The position numbers were made by a program, and so were the translations under genes. Positions 53,569 to 63,289 of a DNA stretch of 64,000 nucleotides are shown one piece after another. Numbering within the stretch: the first letter of the stretch is position 1; each line of letters starts with the position of its first letter. Location of the stretch: the NCBI RefSeq assembly GCF_006439055.1, contig NZ_RCZC01000007.1:124001-188000 (forward strand), in the 5' to 3' direction. Source of the stretch: Sphingomonas glacialis. Its GTDB lineage: Bacteria; Pseudomonadota; Alphaproteobacteria; Sphingomonadales; Sphingomonadaceae. The notes below the pieces were generated by a model. That model was not told where the DNA came from. It worked only from the letters and a program-made list of their open reading frames with translations, and searched no databases.

Positions 53569-53793
53569 ATTCCGGCGTTTCATATCGCGCTAACACCAAA
53601 GAGTGACACTTTCGAGGCGCAGGTTCTTGACGCAAGAGCGTGAGAATCAGTCGCATAGATGCGTAGACCTGCAGTCGAAGCAGGCGCGTATCGCTAAGAA
53701 AGTGCGACAGATTATTTAGAGCAGAAGCAATGGAGCCTCGAACGCGTTCGGGGGACGATATTTTTTACTCTAAATAGTGAAGGGGGGTTTTCA

Positions 53794-56337
53794 ATGGAAA
53801 CTTCAAAGAACCTAAGGCTCTGTTCCGCATCGATGTTCGCTTTGGTTGCTGCTGCATCGGTCGCGACAGCGATTACGCCCGCCGCGGCACAGGACACCAC
53901 AGTCGCCGCGCAGGCTGAGCCAGCGCCGGTCGCCCAGCCCGAAGCCGCGCCCGAGACCGGCGAGATCGTCGTCACGGCGCGCAAACGCTCGGAGAACATC
54001 CTGCGCACGCCGATCGCGGTAACCGCGCTGAGCGGCGACCAGCTTGCCATCCGCGGTGCCACTTCGCTCAACGACGTCGCCAACTTCACCCCTGGCGTGA
54101 CGATCAACAATAACGCTGCCGGTCGCAACGATCGCTCGTTCCAGCAGATCATCATTCGCGGTTTCACGCCTTCGGCCGCGACTAACCCGACCGTCGCGCT
54201 GTTCATCGACGGCGTCGCCGTTTCTTCGCCGACCGCCTTCCTCGCGGTCAGCGATCCCGAGCGCGTCGAGATCCTGAAAGGCCCGCAAAGCGCCTATTTC
54301 GGGCGCAACACCTTTGCCGGCGCGATCAACGTCGTGAACAAGGAGCCGGGCAACCGGCTCGCGGGATCGGTCAGCGGGATGGTCGGCACGCGCGAGAATT
54401 ACAAGCTGCACGGCGATATCGGCGGCGCGCTGATCGAGGACAAATTGCTGTTCCGCGTCAGCCTGGACCAATTCTCCAAGAGCGGCTCGTATCGCAACGC
54501 CTTCGACCGCAACCAGACGCTCGGCGACCAGAAGTCGACGAGTGGCTCGGCGATGCTCATCGCCAAGCCCGTCGACGGGCTGACAATCAAGGCCTTCGGC
54601 CTGCTCTCGCAGGACGAGGACGGCCCCTCGGCCCAGGCGCAGCTCTCGGCCTATGAGATCCGCGATGCCGCTGGCAATCTCGTCGCGCAGAACCAATCGA
54701 ACTGCACGCTGACCGGCCGCTCGACCGCCGGCGCGGCAGTGTCGAATCCGTTCTTCTGCGGCGTGGCGCCGCGCTACAATTCGGCGATCTCGCCGTCTGC
54801 CAACACGACCAACGATGCCTTCATCAAGAGCTTCCTGGCGAACCCGACCGGCCGCGTCGTATCGCCCAAGGACGGCGTCAAGGGCTATGGCCTGCTCCGG
54901 CGCTATTACCATCTCCACCTCAATGTCGATTATGATATCGGGGACACCGGTTTCAGCCTGTCGTCGCTTACGGGGTATAATAACGAGCGCTACAGCCAGC
55001 TCGCCGATCTCGACAATTTCGGCACGACCGGCATCCCCAATTCGGCGGCCTCGATCGCGGCCGGCGGGCGCTCCTATTTCGACTATCCGTTCCTGGTCGA
55101 GCGCGTGACCCGCGACTTCTCGCAGGAATTCCGGGCATCATACGACCAGAATGGGCCGTTCAAGGGCAGCATCGGCGTCAGCTATCTCGACAGCTGGGTC
55201 CAGGGCAGCCTGGGCGGCGGCAATGGCGGGCTCGGCACGACCACGGTCTCGGTGGCGAGCGGCGCGACCAAGAACGACACGCTCGGTGCGTTCTTCGGCG
55301 GCACCTACAAGTTCAACGATGTCTTCTCGCTCAGCGCGGAAGGCCGCTACCAGATCGACAAGCTCTATGCCTATGCCCCGCCGCTCGGCCTGACGCTGAC
55401 GAGCAGTGCTTTCATTCCGGCGGGTACCTATGCCGGCGGGTCGCAGATCCTGCAGAAGGACTATAAGAACTTCATGCCGCGCGTGATCGCACAGGCGCAG
55501 GTCACGCCCGAGGCGATGTTCTACGCCTCCTTCTCGAAGGGCGTGAACCCCGGTCTGTTCAACACGGCCTTCCTGTCGTTCAGCCCCGCCATCCAGGCGC
55601 TCGCCGCGCAGAATGGGATCAAGATCGAGGTCGCGCCCGAACGCGTCACCAATTACGAATTGGGCTTCAAGGGCCGGTTCTTCGACAATAAGCTGCGCTT
55701 CTCGCTCGCGGCCTATTACGCGCCGTGGCGCAACCAGATCAACGCGATCCTGTTCAACGCGACCGACGCCAATGGCGTGACCCAGCCGATCCGCGGTTCG
55801 GCCAATACCGGCAGCGTCAACATGAAGGGGATCGAGATCGACGGGACGTTCAACCCCGTGCGCCAGCTCGACCTGAACTTCGCCGCGGCTATCAACGACA
55901 GTACGATCCAGGCCTTCCAGAATGCGATCATCACGCAGTTGAGCGGGCTCACCAACTACAAGGGCAAGGAAAACCCCAACACTTCGAAATATTCGGCGAC
56001 CGCGGGCGCGCAATATAACGGGCATTTCGGCGGCCCCGATCCGATCGGCTGGTTCGTGCGCGGGGACTATGTGTTCAAGTCGGGGGTCTTCTCGGATGCC
56101 GCCAACCTCGTCCGCACGCCGGATATGCACAAGGTCAATGCGCGCGTCGGGATCACGCACGGGCCGGTCTCGATCGACGGCGCGGTCAGCAATCTGTTCA
56201 ACAACCGCGCCTATACGACGATTGCGGACAATTCGGTGCTGACCAGCAACTTCCGCTACAGCACCTATAATTCGGGGCTGGTGGTCGGCCTGCCCGACCT
56301 GCGGACCTTCACGTTGACGCTCCGCTACAAGTTCTAA
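53794..56337 (+). CDS. TonB-dependent receptor (catabolic island)
   Basis: 847 aa with a signal peptide (ASMFALVAAASVATAITPAAA, cleavage before QDTT), a plug beginning ETGEIVVTARKRSENILRTP, the ALFIDGVAVSSPTAF and DPERVEILKGPQSAYFGRN blocks, and a C-terminal barrel strand ending in LRYKF. This is the FecA/BtuB-like style common in sphingomonads for aromatic or glycoside uptake. AAGGGGGG precedes its ATG. It follows the long operon and carries a dyad site in its promoter region, so it probably takes up the island substrate. It differs clearly from the 998-aa receptor of the hemicellulose locus. Confidence 0.93.
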   Translation: METSKNLRLCSASMFALVAAASVATAITPAAAQDTTVAAQAEPAPVAQPEAAPETGEIVVTARKRSENILRTPIAVTALSGDQLAIRGATSLNDVANFTPGVTINNNAAGRNDRSFQQIIIRGFTPSAATNPTVALFIDGVAVSSPTAFLAVSDPERVEILKGPQSAYFGRNTFAGAINVVNKEPGNRLAGSVSGMVGTRENYKLHGDIGGALIEDKLLFRVSLDQFSKSGSYRNAFDRNQTLGDQKSTSGSAMLIAKPVDGLTIKAFGLLSQDEDGPSAQAQLSAYEIRDAAGNLVAQNQSNCTLTGRSTAGAAVSNPFFCGVAPRYNSAISPSANTTNDAFIKSFLANPTGRVVSPKDGVKGYGLLRRYYHLHLNVDYDIGDTGFSLSSLTGYNNERYSQLADLDNFGTTGIPNSAASIAAGGRSYFDYPFLVERVTRDFSQEFRASYDQNGPFKGSIGVSYLDSWVQGSLGGGNGGLGTTTVSVASGATKNDTLGAFFGGTYKFNDVFSLSAEGRYQIDKLYAYAPPLGLTLTSSAFIPAGTYAGGSQILQKDYKNFMPRVIAQAQVTPEAMFYASFSKGVNPGLFNTAFLSFSPAIQALAAQNGIKIEVAPERVTNYELGFKGRFFDNKLRFSLAAYYAPWRNQINAILFNATDANGVTQPIRGSANTGSVNMKGIEIDGTFNPVRQLDLNFAAAINDSTIQAFQNAIITQLSGLTNYKGKENPNTSKYSATAGAQYNGHFGGPDPIGWFVRGDYVFKSGVFSDAANLVRTPDMHKVNARVGITHGPVSIDGAVSNLFNNRAYTTIADNSVLTSNFRYSTYNSGLVVGLPDLRTFTLTLRYKF

Positions 56338-56346
56338 AATCGGGGG

Positions 56347-56375
56347 GCGCCCGCCTTGCAGGCGGGCGCTTCCTC
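56347..56375 (+). terminator. Hairpin terminator after TonB receptor
   Basis: GCGCCCGCC-TTGCA-GGCGGGCGC followed by TTCCTC, 9 nt after the receptor stop. Confidence 0.65.
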
Positions 56376-56429
56376 GCTGCCGGCAAGTCCGTGCCGGCCG
56401 AGCGTGATCTCGGCTCGATCAGCCCTCGC

Positions 56430-56446
56430 TGGCCGACACGCGGACA
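56430..56446. promoter_or_regulatory. Island dyad site M
   Basis: TGGCCG-ACACG-CGGACA, 50 nt upstream of the Tat-type hydrolase gene at 56497. CGGACACTC also follows in site I at 35670. Confidence 0.45.
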
Positions 56447-56496
56447 CTCTCGCCGGGTCTTGCCGATCGCGCGAACTCGGCTTCTAGTGTCGGGCG

Positions 56497-57402
56497 ATGA
56501 TAGAACCGACCACACGACGTGCGATGCTCGGCCTGCTCGGATCAGGGCTCGCGACTTTCCCCGCGATGCGGCTGTCGGCGAAGGCGCCGTCGTCGGCGCC
56601 TGTCGTGGTCGCGCTGACGACAGCGACCGGGCGGATCAGCATGGTCACGCACTGGAAGGCGCGGCGCACGCGCGGGACGATCCTGTTCTCGCATGGGGCG
56701 GCCTCGGCGCCGTCGAAATACGATCCGCTCATCCTGCCCTGGGTCGCCGCCGGCTACGATGTCTGGGCGCCGCTCCACGTCGATTCCAAGGAGCATCCCG
56801 ACACCAAGAAGTTCGTCGGGCTGGCGAGCTGGCGCGCGCGAATCGAGGATATGCGCGCGCTGTCGGCGCATGTCGGCACCGGCCCGCGCATCGCCGCCGG
56901 GCATAGCTATGGCGCGCTGACGGCCCTCACGCTCGGCGGCGCGGCAGCGATCGTTCCCGAAGGGCTGAGCGGACCGATGAACGATCCGCGGGTCAGCGCG
57001 GTCGTCGCTTTCTCGCCGCCTGCGCCGATGGCCGGACTGATCACCGCGGAGGGCTATGCCACGCTTGCGGTGCCCGCGCTGATCGAGACCGGCGACAAGG
57101 ACCTGCTGGCGGGCAAGGCGAGCGCGGATCCGCAGAGTTGGAAAGGGCATCTCACCGCCTATGACGCCGCCGCGCCGGGCGGCGACCGCTATGCGCTGGT
57201 GCTCGCCGGGGTGAACCATTTCTTTGGCGGGTTGATCTGCTGGCTCGACCAGCCCGGTCCGCCGCAGACCGCGCAGCTCGAAACCGCGGCGACGCTCGCG
57301 GGGCTGTTCATCGAGGCTTATGGCACGAAGTCGGCGTCCGCGCGGCGCGCGCTCGACGCTCGGCTGCGCGATGCGGGGCCGGTGATCCTGCGCCGGAAAT
57401 AG
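56497..57402 (+). CDS. Tat-exported alpha/beta hydrolase (dienelactone-hydrolase-like)
   Basis: 301 aa. N-terminal twin-arginine signal (TTRRAMLGLLGSGLATF). The fold shows TILFSHGAASAPSKYD, YDVWAPLHVDSKEHP, RIAAGHSYGALTALTLGG with a normal Ser nucleophile, ETGDKDLL acid and VLAGVNHFFGG His. It resembles platelet-activating-factor acetylhydrolase/dienelactone-hydrolase relatives, so a periplasmic esterase or lactonase is likely. Monocistronic, convergent with GH3 8 nt away. Confidence 0.87.
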   Translation: MIEPTTRRAMLGLLGSGLATFPAMRLSAKAPSSAPVVVALTTATGRISMVTHWKARRTRGTILFSHGAASAPSKYDPLILPWVAAGYDVWAPLHVDSKEHPDTKKFVGLASWRARIEDMRALSAHVGTGPRIAAGHSYGALTALTLGGAAAIVPEGLSGPMNDPRVSAVVAFSPPAPMAGLITAEGYATLAVPALIETGDKDLLAGKASADPQSWKGHLTAYDAAAPGGDRYALVLAGVNHFFGGLICWLDQPGPPQTAQLETAATLAGLFIEAYGTKSASARRALDARLRDAGPVILRRK

Positions 57403-57409
57403 CCGCCGC

Positions 57410-59665
57410 CTATCGGGTGAGCGCGGACAGCTCGCTGCGCGCGGCGTCCGGGCCGACGGTGATCGCGATCTCGCCGCGCGGTGCCTGCCAGCGCTGCCGC
57501 GGTGTATCGTAGTGCGCGAGCAGCCGCGGCTCGACGGTCAGCTCGACCGTCTTGCTCTCGCCCGGCGCCAGCGTCACGCGCTCGAAGCCGACCAGCCGAC
57601 GAACCGGCACGCCCGACGCGTCTTTCACGCTGGCATAAACCTGCGGGACGTCGCTCCCGGCGCGCGCACCGACATTGGTCACGATGAAGCGTACGCGCAG
57701 CGCATCGCCGCGCGTCACCGCCAATTGGCGATAGGCGAAGCGGGTGTAGGACAGGCCATAGCCGAACGGGAATAGCGGCTTGGCGCCGCGCCGCTGATAC
57801 CAGCGATAGCCTACATCGGCGCCCTCGGGATAATCGACCGGAAAGCCCTCGACCCCGCCGCTGATATCGACCGTGGTCAGCCCGGCGACCGGCGGGGTCG
57901 CGGCCTGGCGCGCGGCGGCGGCGCGCACCTGCGCGAGGCCCGGCACCTCGGGACGCGGCGCCTGGGTCATCGCTTGCGGGAAGGTGATCGGCAGGCGTCC
58001 GGTCGCGTCGACCGCGCCGAACAGCACGCGTGCGATCGCCTCGCCGCCACGCTCGCCGGGATACCACGCCTCGACCACCGCGCCGACCTGGGCGAGCCAC
58101 GGCATCAGCACCGCGCCGCCCGATTGCACCACCACGACGGTCCTGGGGTTGGCGGCGGCGACCGCTGCGATCAGCGCGTCCTGCCCGTCGGGCAAGGCGA
58201 GGCTGGTCAGATCGACCGCCTCGGTGCGCCATTGCTCGGCGAAGAACAGCACGACATCGGCGTTCTTCGCCGCCGCGGCAGCGGTCGCGGGATCCTTGGT
58301 GTCGATATAGCTGACGGTGGCAGCGGGCGCGTTCGCGCGGATCGCGGCGAGCGGCGACGATCCCTGATAGGTCACCTTGATGAAGCTAAGCCCCGGCGAC
58401 CCGGCGGGCATCGGCAGACGGATCGGCGAACCCGCCACCGCCTGCACCTGCGACGATCCGCCGCCCGAGAGCACGCCGATATCGGCATGCGCGCCGATCA
58501 CCAGGATGCGCTGCGCGGTCTTGGCGAGCGGGAGCAGGTCGCCCTGGTTCTTGAGCAGCACGATCCCGGCCTCGGCGGCATGCTGTGCGACCAGCGCGTG
58601 CGCGGCGTAATCGATCGGCTGCGGCGTCGTGGGCGGGGGCGTATCGACCAGCCCGTGCGCGAACATCGTGCGCAGGATGCGGCGGACCATGTCGTCGATC
58701 CGCGCCTGCGGCACCGTCCCGCCGAGCACCGCGGCTTTCAGCGGCGCGGCGAAATAGGGCTGCTTGTCGAGCTCCTGGCCCGATTGCTGGTCGAGCCCCG
58801 CATTCGCCGCCTTGGCGGTCGAATGTACCGCGCCCCAGTCGGACATCACCCAGCCCTTGAAGCCCCAGTCGCGCTTGAGCACGTCGGTCAGCAGCGCACG
58901 GTTCTCGCACGCCCAGTCGCCATTGACCTTGTTGTAGCCGCACATCACCGATCCCGGCTGGCCGCGCTCGATCGCCATCTGGAACGCGAGCAGGTCGCTC
59001 ATCCGCAACGCCGCATCGGACAGCCGCGCGTCGAGCACATAGCGCCCGCTTTCCTGCGCATTGAGCGCGAAATGCTTGATCGTCGAGACGATGTGGTTCG
59101 ACTGCACCCCACGGATGCTCTCCCCCGCCATCGCCGCGGTGAGCAGCACGTCTTCGCTGAAATACTCGAAATTGCGCCCGTTCCACGGATCGCGGATGAG
59201 GTTGGCACCGCCGGCGAGCAGCACGTTGAAGCCCTTGGCGCGCGCCTCGGCGCCGATCATCGCGCCGCCGGCATAGGCGATCTGCGGATCGAAGCCGGCG
59301 GCGGTGGCGAGGCTCGACGGCAGCGCGGTGGCGACGTCGCCCGGGCGCATCGATCCGCCATTGGCGACGCCGAGGCTGGCATCGCTCTCGTACAGGTCGG
59401 GAATGCCGAGCCGCGGCACGCCCGGGACATGCCCGGCGCCGATCCGGCGCTCTGCGGGGTTGGTCTTGCGCAGCTTCGAGCCGAACGTGCCGCTCAGCAT
59501 CGCGATCTTCTCGTCGAGCGTCATCTGCGCGAGCGTGCGCTCGGCGCGGGCATCGGGACCGGAGGCGGGGCCGGGATCCTGCTGCGTCTGCGCGGGGGCG
59601 AGCGTCGGCACCGCGAGCGTCGCGACGGCGCCAAGGGCAAGGAGAACGCGGCTATGGCGGATCAT
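57410..59665 (-). CDS. GH3 family beta-glucosidase (BglX-like)
   Basis: 751 aa with a signal peptide (RVLLALGAVATLAVPTLAPA, cleavage near residue 26), so periplasmic. GH3 N-domain: ESDASLGVANGG, GFNVLLAGGANLIRDPWNGR, STIKHFALNAQE (KH motif) and the nucleophile D276 in KGWVMSDWGAVHS. Second domain from about 370 with GIVLLKN and ALPDGQDALI, and a C-terminal fibronectin-III-like domain. Cleaves terminal beta-glucosides or beta-xylosides. It could deglycosylate a plant glycoside before uptake, or serve general sugar use. Confidence 0.93.
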   Translation of the reverse strand: MIRHSRVLLALGAVATLAVPTLAPAQTQQDPGPASGPDARAERTLAQMTLDEKIAMLSGTFGSKLRKTNPAERRIGAGHVPGVPRLGIPDLYESDASLGVANGGSMRPGDVATALPSSLATAAGFDPQIAYAGGAMIGAEARAKGFNVLLAGGANLIRDPWNGRNFEYFSEDVLLTAAMAGESIRGVQSNHIVSTIKHFALNAQESGRYVLDARLSDAALRMSDLLAFQMAIERGQPGSVMCGYNKVNGDWACENRALLTDVLKRDWGFKGWVMSDWGAVHSTAKAANAGLDQQSGQELDKQPYFAAPLKAAVLGGTVPQARIDDMVRRILRTMFAHGLVDTPPPTTPQPIDYAAHALVAQHAAEAGIVLLKNQGDLLPLAKTAQRILVIGAHADIGVLSGGGSSQVQAVAGSPIRLPMPAGSPGLSFIKVTYQGSSPLAAIRANAPAATVSYIDTKDPATAAAAAKNADVVLFFAEQWRTEAVDLTSLALPDGQDALIAAVAAANPRTVVVVQSGGAVLMPWLAQVGAVVEAWYPGERGGEAIARVLFGAVDATGRLPITFPQAMTQAPRPEVPGLAQVRAAAARQAATPPVAGLTTVDISGGVEGFPVDYPEGADVGYRWYQRRGAKPLFPFGYGLSYTRFAYRQLAVTRGDALRVRFIVTNVGARAGSDVPQVYASVKDASGVPVRRLVGFERVTLAPGESKTVELTVEPRLLAHYDTPRQRWQAPRGEIAITVGPDAARSELSALTR

Positions 59666-60076
59666 CGGACAGGCTCCGGTTGGGTGTTCGGCGACGCGGG
59701 ATGGCGCGGGATGCGGTGGTCGAATGTGCCACGGGCTTTGCAAGCTACGTCCCTACGCCTCTGCCTAATCGCTCTCGCCGACGCCAGTGCACGAGACTTT
59801 CCTTCGGTCACTGGGCGGATAATCCATTGGAGTGGCACCGGGCTGCCAGCCAACTCTAGCGAGGGCAGGGGCGGGCCGAAAAAGCGAGATACCCCGGCGG
59901 CATAGGGCCAGCGCGACGTGATGCTGGACGGGCGGAAAATACGTCTCGGTAGTGGTGTTTCGGTCGCAATCGGCCTAGGCCCCGCGCGGACGAGCGTTCC
60001 CCCGGGCCGAGCGACAGCGACCTTCGAACGCGCAGTCTTATGGCATGGGCTGCGGCCCGGTGAAACGAGGTCCAGG
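59666..60076. other. 411-bp divergent gap between GH3 and CoA-transferase
   Basis: Contains dyad-like site H (59805-59821), 140 nt upstream of GH3 and 256 nt upstream of the CoA-transferase gene. No gene, repeat or clear hairpin seen otherwise. Confidence 0.6.
59805..59821. promoter_or_regulatory. Island dyad-like site H (half-site)
   Basis: CGGTCA-CTGGG-CGGATA. Only the right half fits the dyad pattern, but GGTCACTGGGCGGATAATC matches site D (GGTCGCTGGGCGGACAGTC) at 16 of 19 positions. Confidence 0.35.
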
Positions 60077-61591
60077 ATGAGCAAAAGTCGTATCGACAAC
60101 CCGACCCTGCGCGAGCGCGTGATGAGCGCGGAACAAGCGGCGACGCTCATCGATTCGGGCAGCACGATCGGGATGAGCGGCTTCACCGGCTCGGGCTATC
60201 CCAAGGCGGTCCCGCTGGCGCTGGCCGCGCGGATCGAGGCCGAGCATGCCGCCGGAAACCCGTTCCGCGTGCGGATCTGGACGGGTGCCTCGACCGGGCC
60301 CGAGCTCGACGGCGCGCTGGCGAAGGCCGACGGCATCGAATTCCGGCTGCCCTACAATTCGGACCCGATCGCGCGCGAAAAGATCAATCGCGGCGAAATG
60401 GAATATTTCGACATGCACCTCAGCCAGGTCGCGCCGATGGCGTGGCAGGGCTTTCTCGGGCCGCTCGACACTGCTGTGATCGAAGTCTCGGGCATCCGCG
60501 CCGACGGGGCGCTCATTCCCTCCTCGTCGGTGGGCAACAACAAGACCTGGCTCGACCGTGCCGAGAAGGTGATCCTCGAGGTCAATCGCTGGCAGAACCC
60601 GGCGCTGGAGGGGATGCACGACATCTATTACGGTACCGCGCTGCCGCCGCACCGCGTGCCGATCCCGCTCGTCCGGGCCGACGACCGGATCGGCGAGCCG
60701 TATTTTCGCGTCGATCCCGACAAGATCGTCGCGATCGTCGAGACGGAAGCACCCGACCGCAACCTGCCGTTCGCCGCGCCCGATGCCGCGGCGCATGCGA
60801 TCGCCGGGCATCTGATCGAGTTCTTCACCCACGAAGTCGCGCGCGGGCGCTTGCCGGCATCGCTGCTGCCGCTGCAATCGGGCGTCGGCAATATCGCCAA
60901 TGCGGTGCTGACCGGTCTCGTCGATGGCCCGTTCAGCGACATGACGTCGTTCACCGAAGTCATCCAGGACGGGATGCTCGACTTGCTCGATTCGGGCAAA
61001 TTGCGGATGGCGTCGGCAACCGCCTTCTCGCTCAGCCCGGAGGCGGCGGCGCGGCTCAACGCCGATCTCGGGCGCTACCGCAACGCGATGATCCTGCGCC
61101 CGCAGGAGATCAGCAACCATCCCGAGCTGATCCGCCGGCTGGGCTGCCTGGCGATGAACGGGCTGATCGAGGCCGACATTTACGGCAACGTCAATTCGAC
61201 GCACGTCATGGGCTCGCGCATCCAGAACGGCATCGGCGGATCGGGCGATTTCGCGCGCAACGCCTATGTCTCAATCTTCATGACGCCATCGACCGCCAAG
61301 GGCGGCAAGATCTCGGCGATCGTGCCGCAGGCGAGCCATGTCGATCATATCAGCCAGGACGTACAGGTGCTGGTGACAGAGCAGGGTCTCGCCGATCTGC
61401 GCGGACTCAGCCCGAAGCAACGTGCGACGCTGATCATCGAGCGCTGCGCGCATCCCGATTACCGCCCCGCGCTCGCCGATTATTATGCGCGGGCGCGCGT
61501 CGGGTCCTACGGTCAGCAGTCGCCGTCGCTGCCGGGCGAGGCGTTGTCGTGGCATCAGCGCTTCATGGAAACGGGGTCGATGCGCTTCTGA
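60077..61591 (+). CDS. Class I CoA-transferase (acetyl-CoA hydrolase / succinyl-CoA:acetate type)
   Basis: 504 aa, cytoplasmic. The catalytic Glu is E294 in SDMTSFTEVIQDG, the same number as in AarC; QSGVGNIANAVL and GGSGDFARNAY are conserved family blocks, and the C-terminal domain has VTEQGLADLRGLSPK. Members move CoA between succinyl-CoA and acetate/propionate, or hydrolyse acetyl-CoA. ATG 60077 has AACGAGG upstream. It could activate the short acids produced by the island lyases. Faces a convergent oleate-hydratase gene with a hairpin between. Confidence 0.92.
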   Translation: MSKSRIDNPTLRERVMSAEQAATLIDSGSTIGMSGFTGSGYPKAVPLALAARIEAEHAAGNPFRVRIWTGASTGPELDGALAKADGIEFRLPYNSDPIAREKINRGEMEYFDMHLSQVAPMAWQGFLGPLDTAVIEVSGIRADGALIPSSSVGNNKTWLDRAEKVILEVNRWQNPALEGMHDIYYGTALPPHRVPIPLVRADDRIGEPYFRVDPDKIVAIVETEAPDRNLPFAAPDAAAHAIAGHLIEFFTHEVARGRLPASLLPLQSGVGNIANAVLTGLVDGPFSDMTSFTEVIQDGMLDLLDSGKLRMASATAFSLSPEAAARLNADLGRYRNAMILRPQEISNHPELIRRLGCLAMNGLIEADIYGNVNSTHVMGSRIQNGIGGSGDFARNAYVSIFMTPSTAKGGKISAIVPQASHVDHISQDVQVLVTEQGLADLRGLSPKQRATLIIERCAHPDYRPALADYYARARVGSYGQQSPSLPGEALSWHQRFMETGSMRF

Positions 61592-61592
61592 T

Positions 61593-61615
61593 CCGGGACG
61601 CGTGCCGCGTCCCGG
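61593..61615. terminator. Hairpin between convergent CoA-transferase and oleate hydratase genes
   Basis: Perfect 10-bp stem CCGGGACGCG / CGCGTCCCGG with a TGC loop, 2 nt after the stop at 61591 and 17 nt before the convergent stop. No T run. Confidence 0.6.
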
Positions 61616-61631
61616 GTCGGTGCTCGGGGCG

Positions 61632-63203
61632 CTAGCGGTGCAGCGTCCGGATCGCGTCGATGATCACCTGGGGGCTGTGCAGCCCCTTATAGATCGGCGG
61701 CGGGGCCATATCGAGCTTGAGTAGCGTGTAGACCGCGGTCATCGCGCTGCGGATCGAATATTCGACGGTGAACACCACGTCCTCGGGCTGCTCGGCGAAC
61801 TGGCCGAGAAAGGCGAGGTTGGTCGATCCGGTCGGCATCACCAGCGGCCGGTCGCCCGCCTTGCGCGGCATGAACTGGCTGGTGATGTACGGCATCGCGC
61901 ACGGGATGCAGTTGGAGGCCGCGAGCACCGCGGCGGTGTCGGGTGCGCTGAAGCGCAGATGGCCGAGCACTTCCTCCAGGATCTCGGCGCCGGTGCATTC
62001 GACCAGCGGCTTCTTGACGTGGTCGCCGGGCCGATCGTGGAACAGGCCATAGCCCCACCACACCGCGACACCCTCGGGCTGATCGGGGAAGAAGGGCTGA
62101 TGATAGATCGACAGCGTCAGCAGCCACGCCGATTGCTTGAAGGTGATCAGCCCGCCCGTGCCCGCAGCACTTCCGCTGAAACGCTCCATCAGTTCGAGGA
62201 ACAGCGGGTCCTTGACCGTGACGGTGAAGGAGATCCACGAACTCTGCTCGACATTACCGTTGAACGCGGCGGGGTTGCCGAAGGCGGGGCGCCCTTGCGC
62301 GAGCTTTTCCCACAGGTTCCACGCGCCCGAATGGTTGGTCGCATCGAGGCCGGGAGCCTTGGTCATCGATCCGAACGCCTTGTCGGCGGTCATCGAACCG
62401 TTGGTGACGAACACCAGGTCGCCCGGCGCAACGGGAATCGCCACCGGCCCGTCGGCGGTCATCGTCGAAATACTCGTCACCGTGACCGCGTCGCTGCCCG
62501 CCGCGAAGCCCAGATCCTCGACGCGGACGCCGTGGCGGAACTGGACGCCACGATCCTTCAGCCAGGTCATCAGCGGCACGATCATGCTGTCATACTGATT
62601 GTAGACGGTGCGGTAGATGTCGTGCTGGACGTCGATCGTCGAGAAATGGTGGACGAAGCGGCGCAGGTAGCGGCGGAACTCGATCGCGCTGTGCCACGGC
62701 TCGAACGCGAACAGCGTGCACCATTCCATCCAGAAATTGGTCTCGAAGAAATGCGGCGTGAAGCAATCGGTTATGCGCTTGTCGCCGAGCAGGCTTTCGG
62801 GTTCGCCGATCAGCGTGACCAGGTTGATCCGGTCATGCTCGCTGAAGCCCATCGCATGCGCGTCGCGCACGCTGCCGTCGAGATTGACCAGCCGGACCTT
62901 ATTGTCCCACGGCCAGCTCTTGGCGGCACGGTTGGTTTCCTCGGTCACCGAAATCGCCGGGTCGGTTGCCGAGGGGATGCCGGCGAACAGCGCAAAGGTG
63001 CATTGGTACATCGCCTCGAACATGCGGCTGCCGCTCATGAAATAGCCGTCCTGCGCGGTGCCGTGCGCATCGAACGCGCCGCCGCTCTGGCGACTTTCCT
63101 CGAGGATCGTGATGTCCTTGCCGGCAACGTCGGCGTCGCGCAGCAGGATGGCCGCCCCCGCGAGCGAGGCGATGCCGCTGCCGACGAATGTATAATTGCT
63201 CAT
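61632..63203 (-). CDS. ohyA: Oleate hydratase (MCRA family)
   Basis: 523 aa, within the short branch of the family. FAD motif VGSGIASLAGAAILLRDA at the N-terminus, GGAFDAHG, SGSRMFEAMYQCTFALF, the very conserved TNFWMEWCTLFAFEPWHSAI with EFRRYLRRFVHHF, NQYDSMIVPL and PSGST-like MPTGSTNLAFLGQF. It adds water across the cis-9 double bond of unsaturated fatty acids. No signal peptide. Preceded by a LysR-type regulator on the same strand, 86 nt away, and not clearly linked to the island; a fatty-acid detoxification role is likely. Confidence 0.93.
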   Translation of the reverse strand: MSNYTFVGSGIASLAGAAILLRDADVAGKDITILEESRQSGGAFDAHGTAQDGYFMSGSRMFEAMYQCTFALFAGIPSATDPAISVTEETNRAAKSWPWDNKVRLVNLDGSVRDAHAMGFSEHDRINLVTLIGEPESLLGDKRITDCFTPHFFETNFWMEWCTLFAFEPWHSAIEFRRYLRRFVHHFSTIDVQHDIYRTVYNQYDSMIVPLMTWLKDRGVQFRHGVRVEDLGFAAGSDAVTVTSISTMTADGPVAIPVAPGDLVFVTNGSMTADKAFGSMTKAPGLDATNHSGAWNLWEKLAQGRPAFGNPAAFNGNVEQSSWISFTVTVKDPLFLELMERFSGSAAGTGGLITFKQSAWLLTLSIYHQPFFPDQPEGVAVWWGYGLFHDRPGDHVKKPLVECTGAEILEEVLGHLRFSAPDTAAVLAASNCIPCAMPYITSQFMPRKAGDRPLVMPTGSTNLAFLGQFAEQPEDVVFTVEYSIRSAMTAVYTLLKLDMAPPPIYKGLHSPQVIIDAIRTLHR

Positions 63204-63289
63204 GGCCTGCGATCCTCTGTCCGAAGATCGTGCTTTGCGCGTGTTGACGGCGTGTCGCTAAGCCCCGGAAACTACCCAGACGGGCATCG

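Larger units (their letters stand above)
53348..53793. other. 446-bp gap upstream of the second TonB receptor
   Basis: Holds a hairpin (53356-53372), a 9-bp inverted repeat CCGCAGGAT/ATCCTGCGG at 53460-53468 and 53507-53515, dyad site N (53552-53568), and a 12-bp palindrome CGAACGCGTTCG (53739-53750) about 44 nt before the receptor start. The last ~170 nt are AT-richer than the surroundings, as a promoter would be. No gene seen. Confidence 0.65.

Noticed and set aside
63268..63288. Dyad-like ACTACCC-AGA-CGGGCAT between oleate hydratase and LysR genes
   Set aside because: Spacer length and half-sites do not fit the island pattern.
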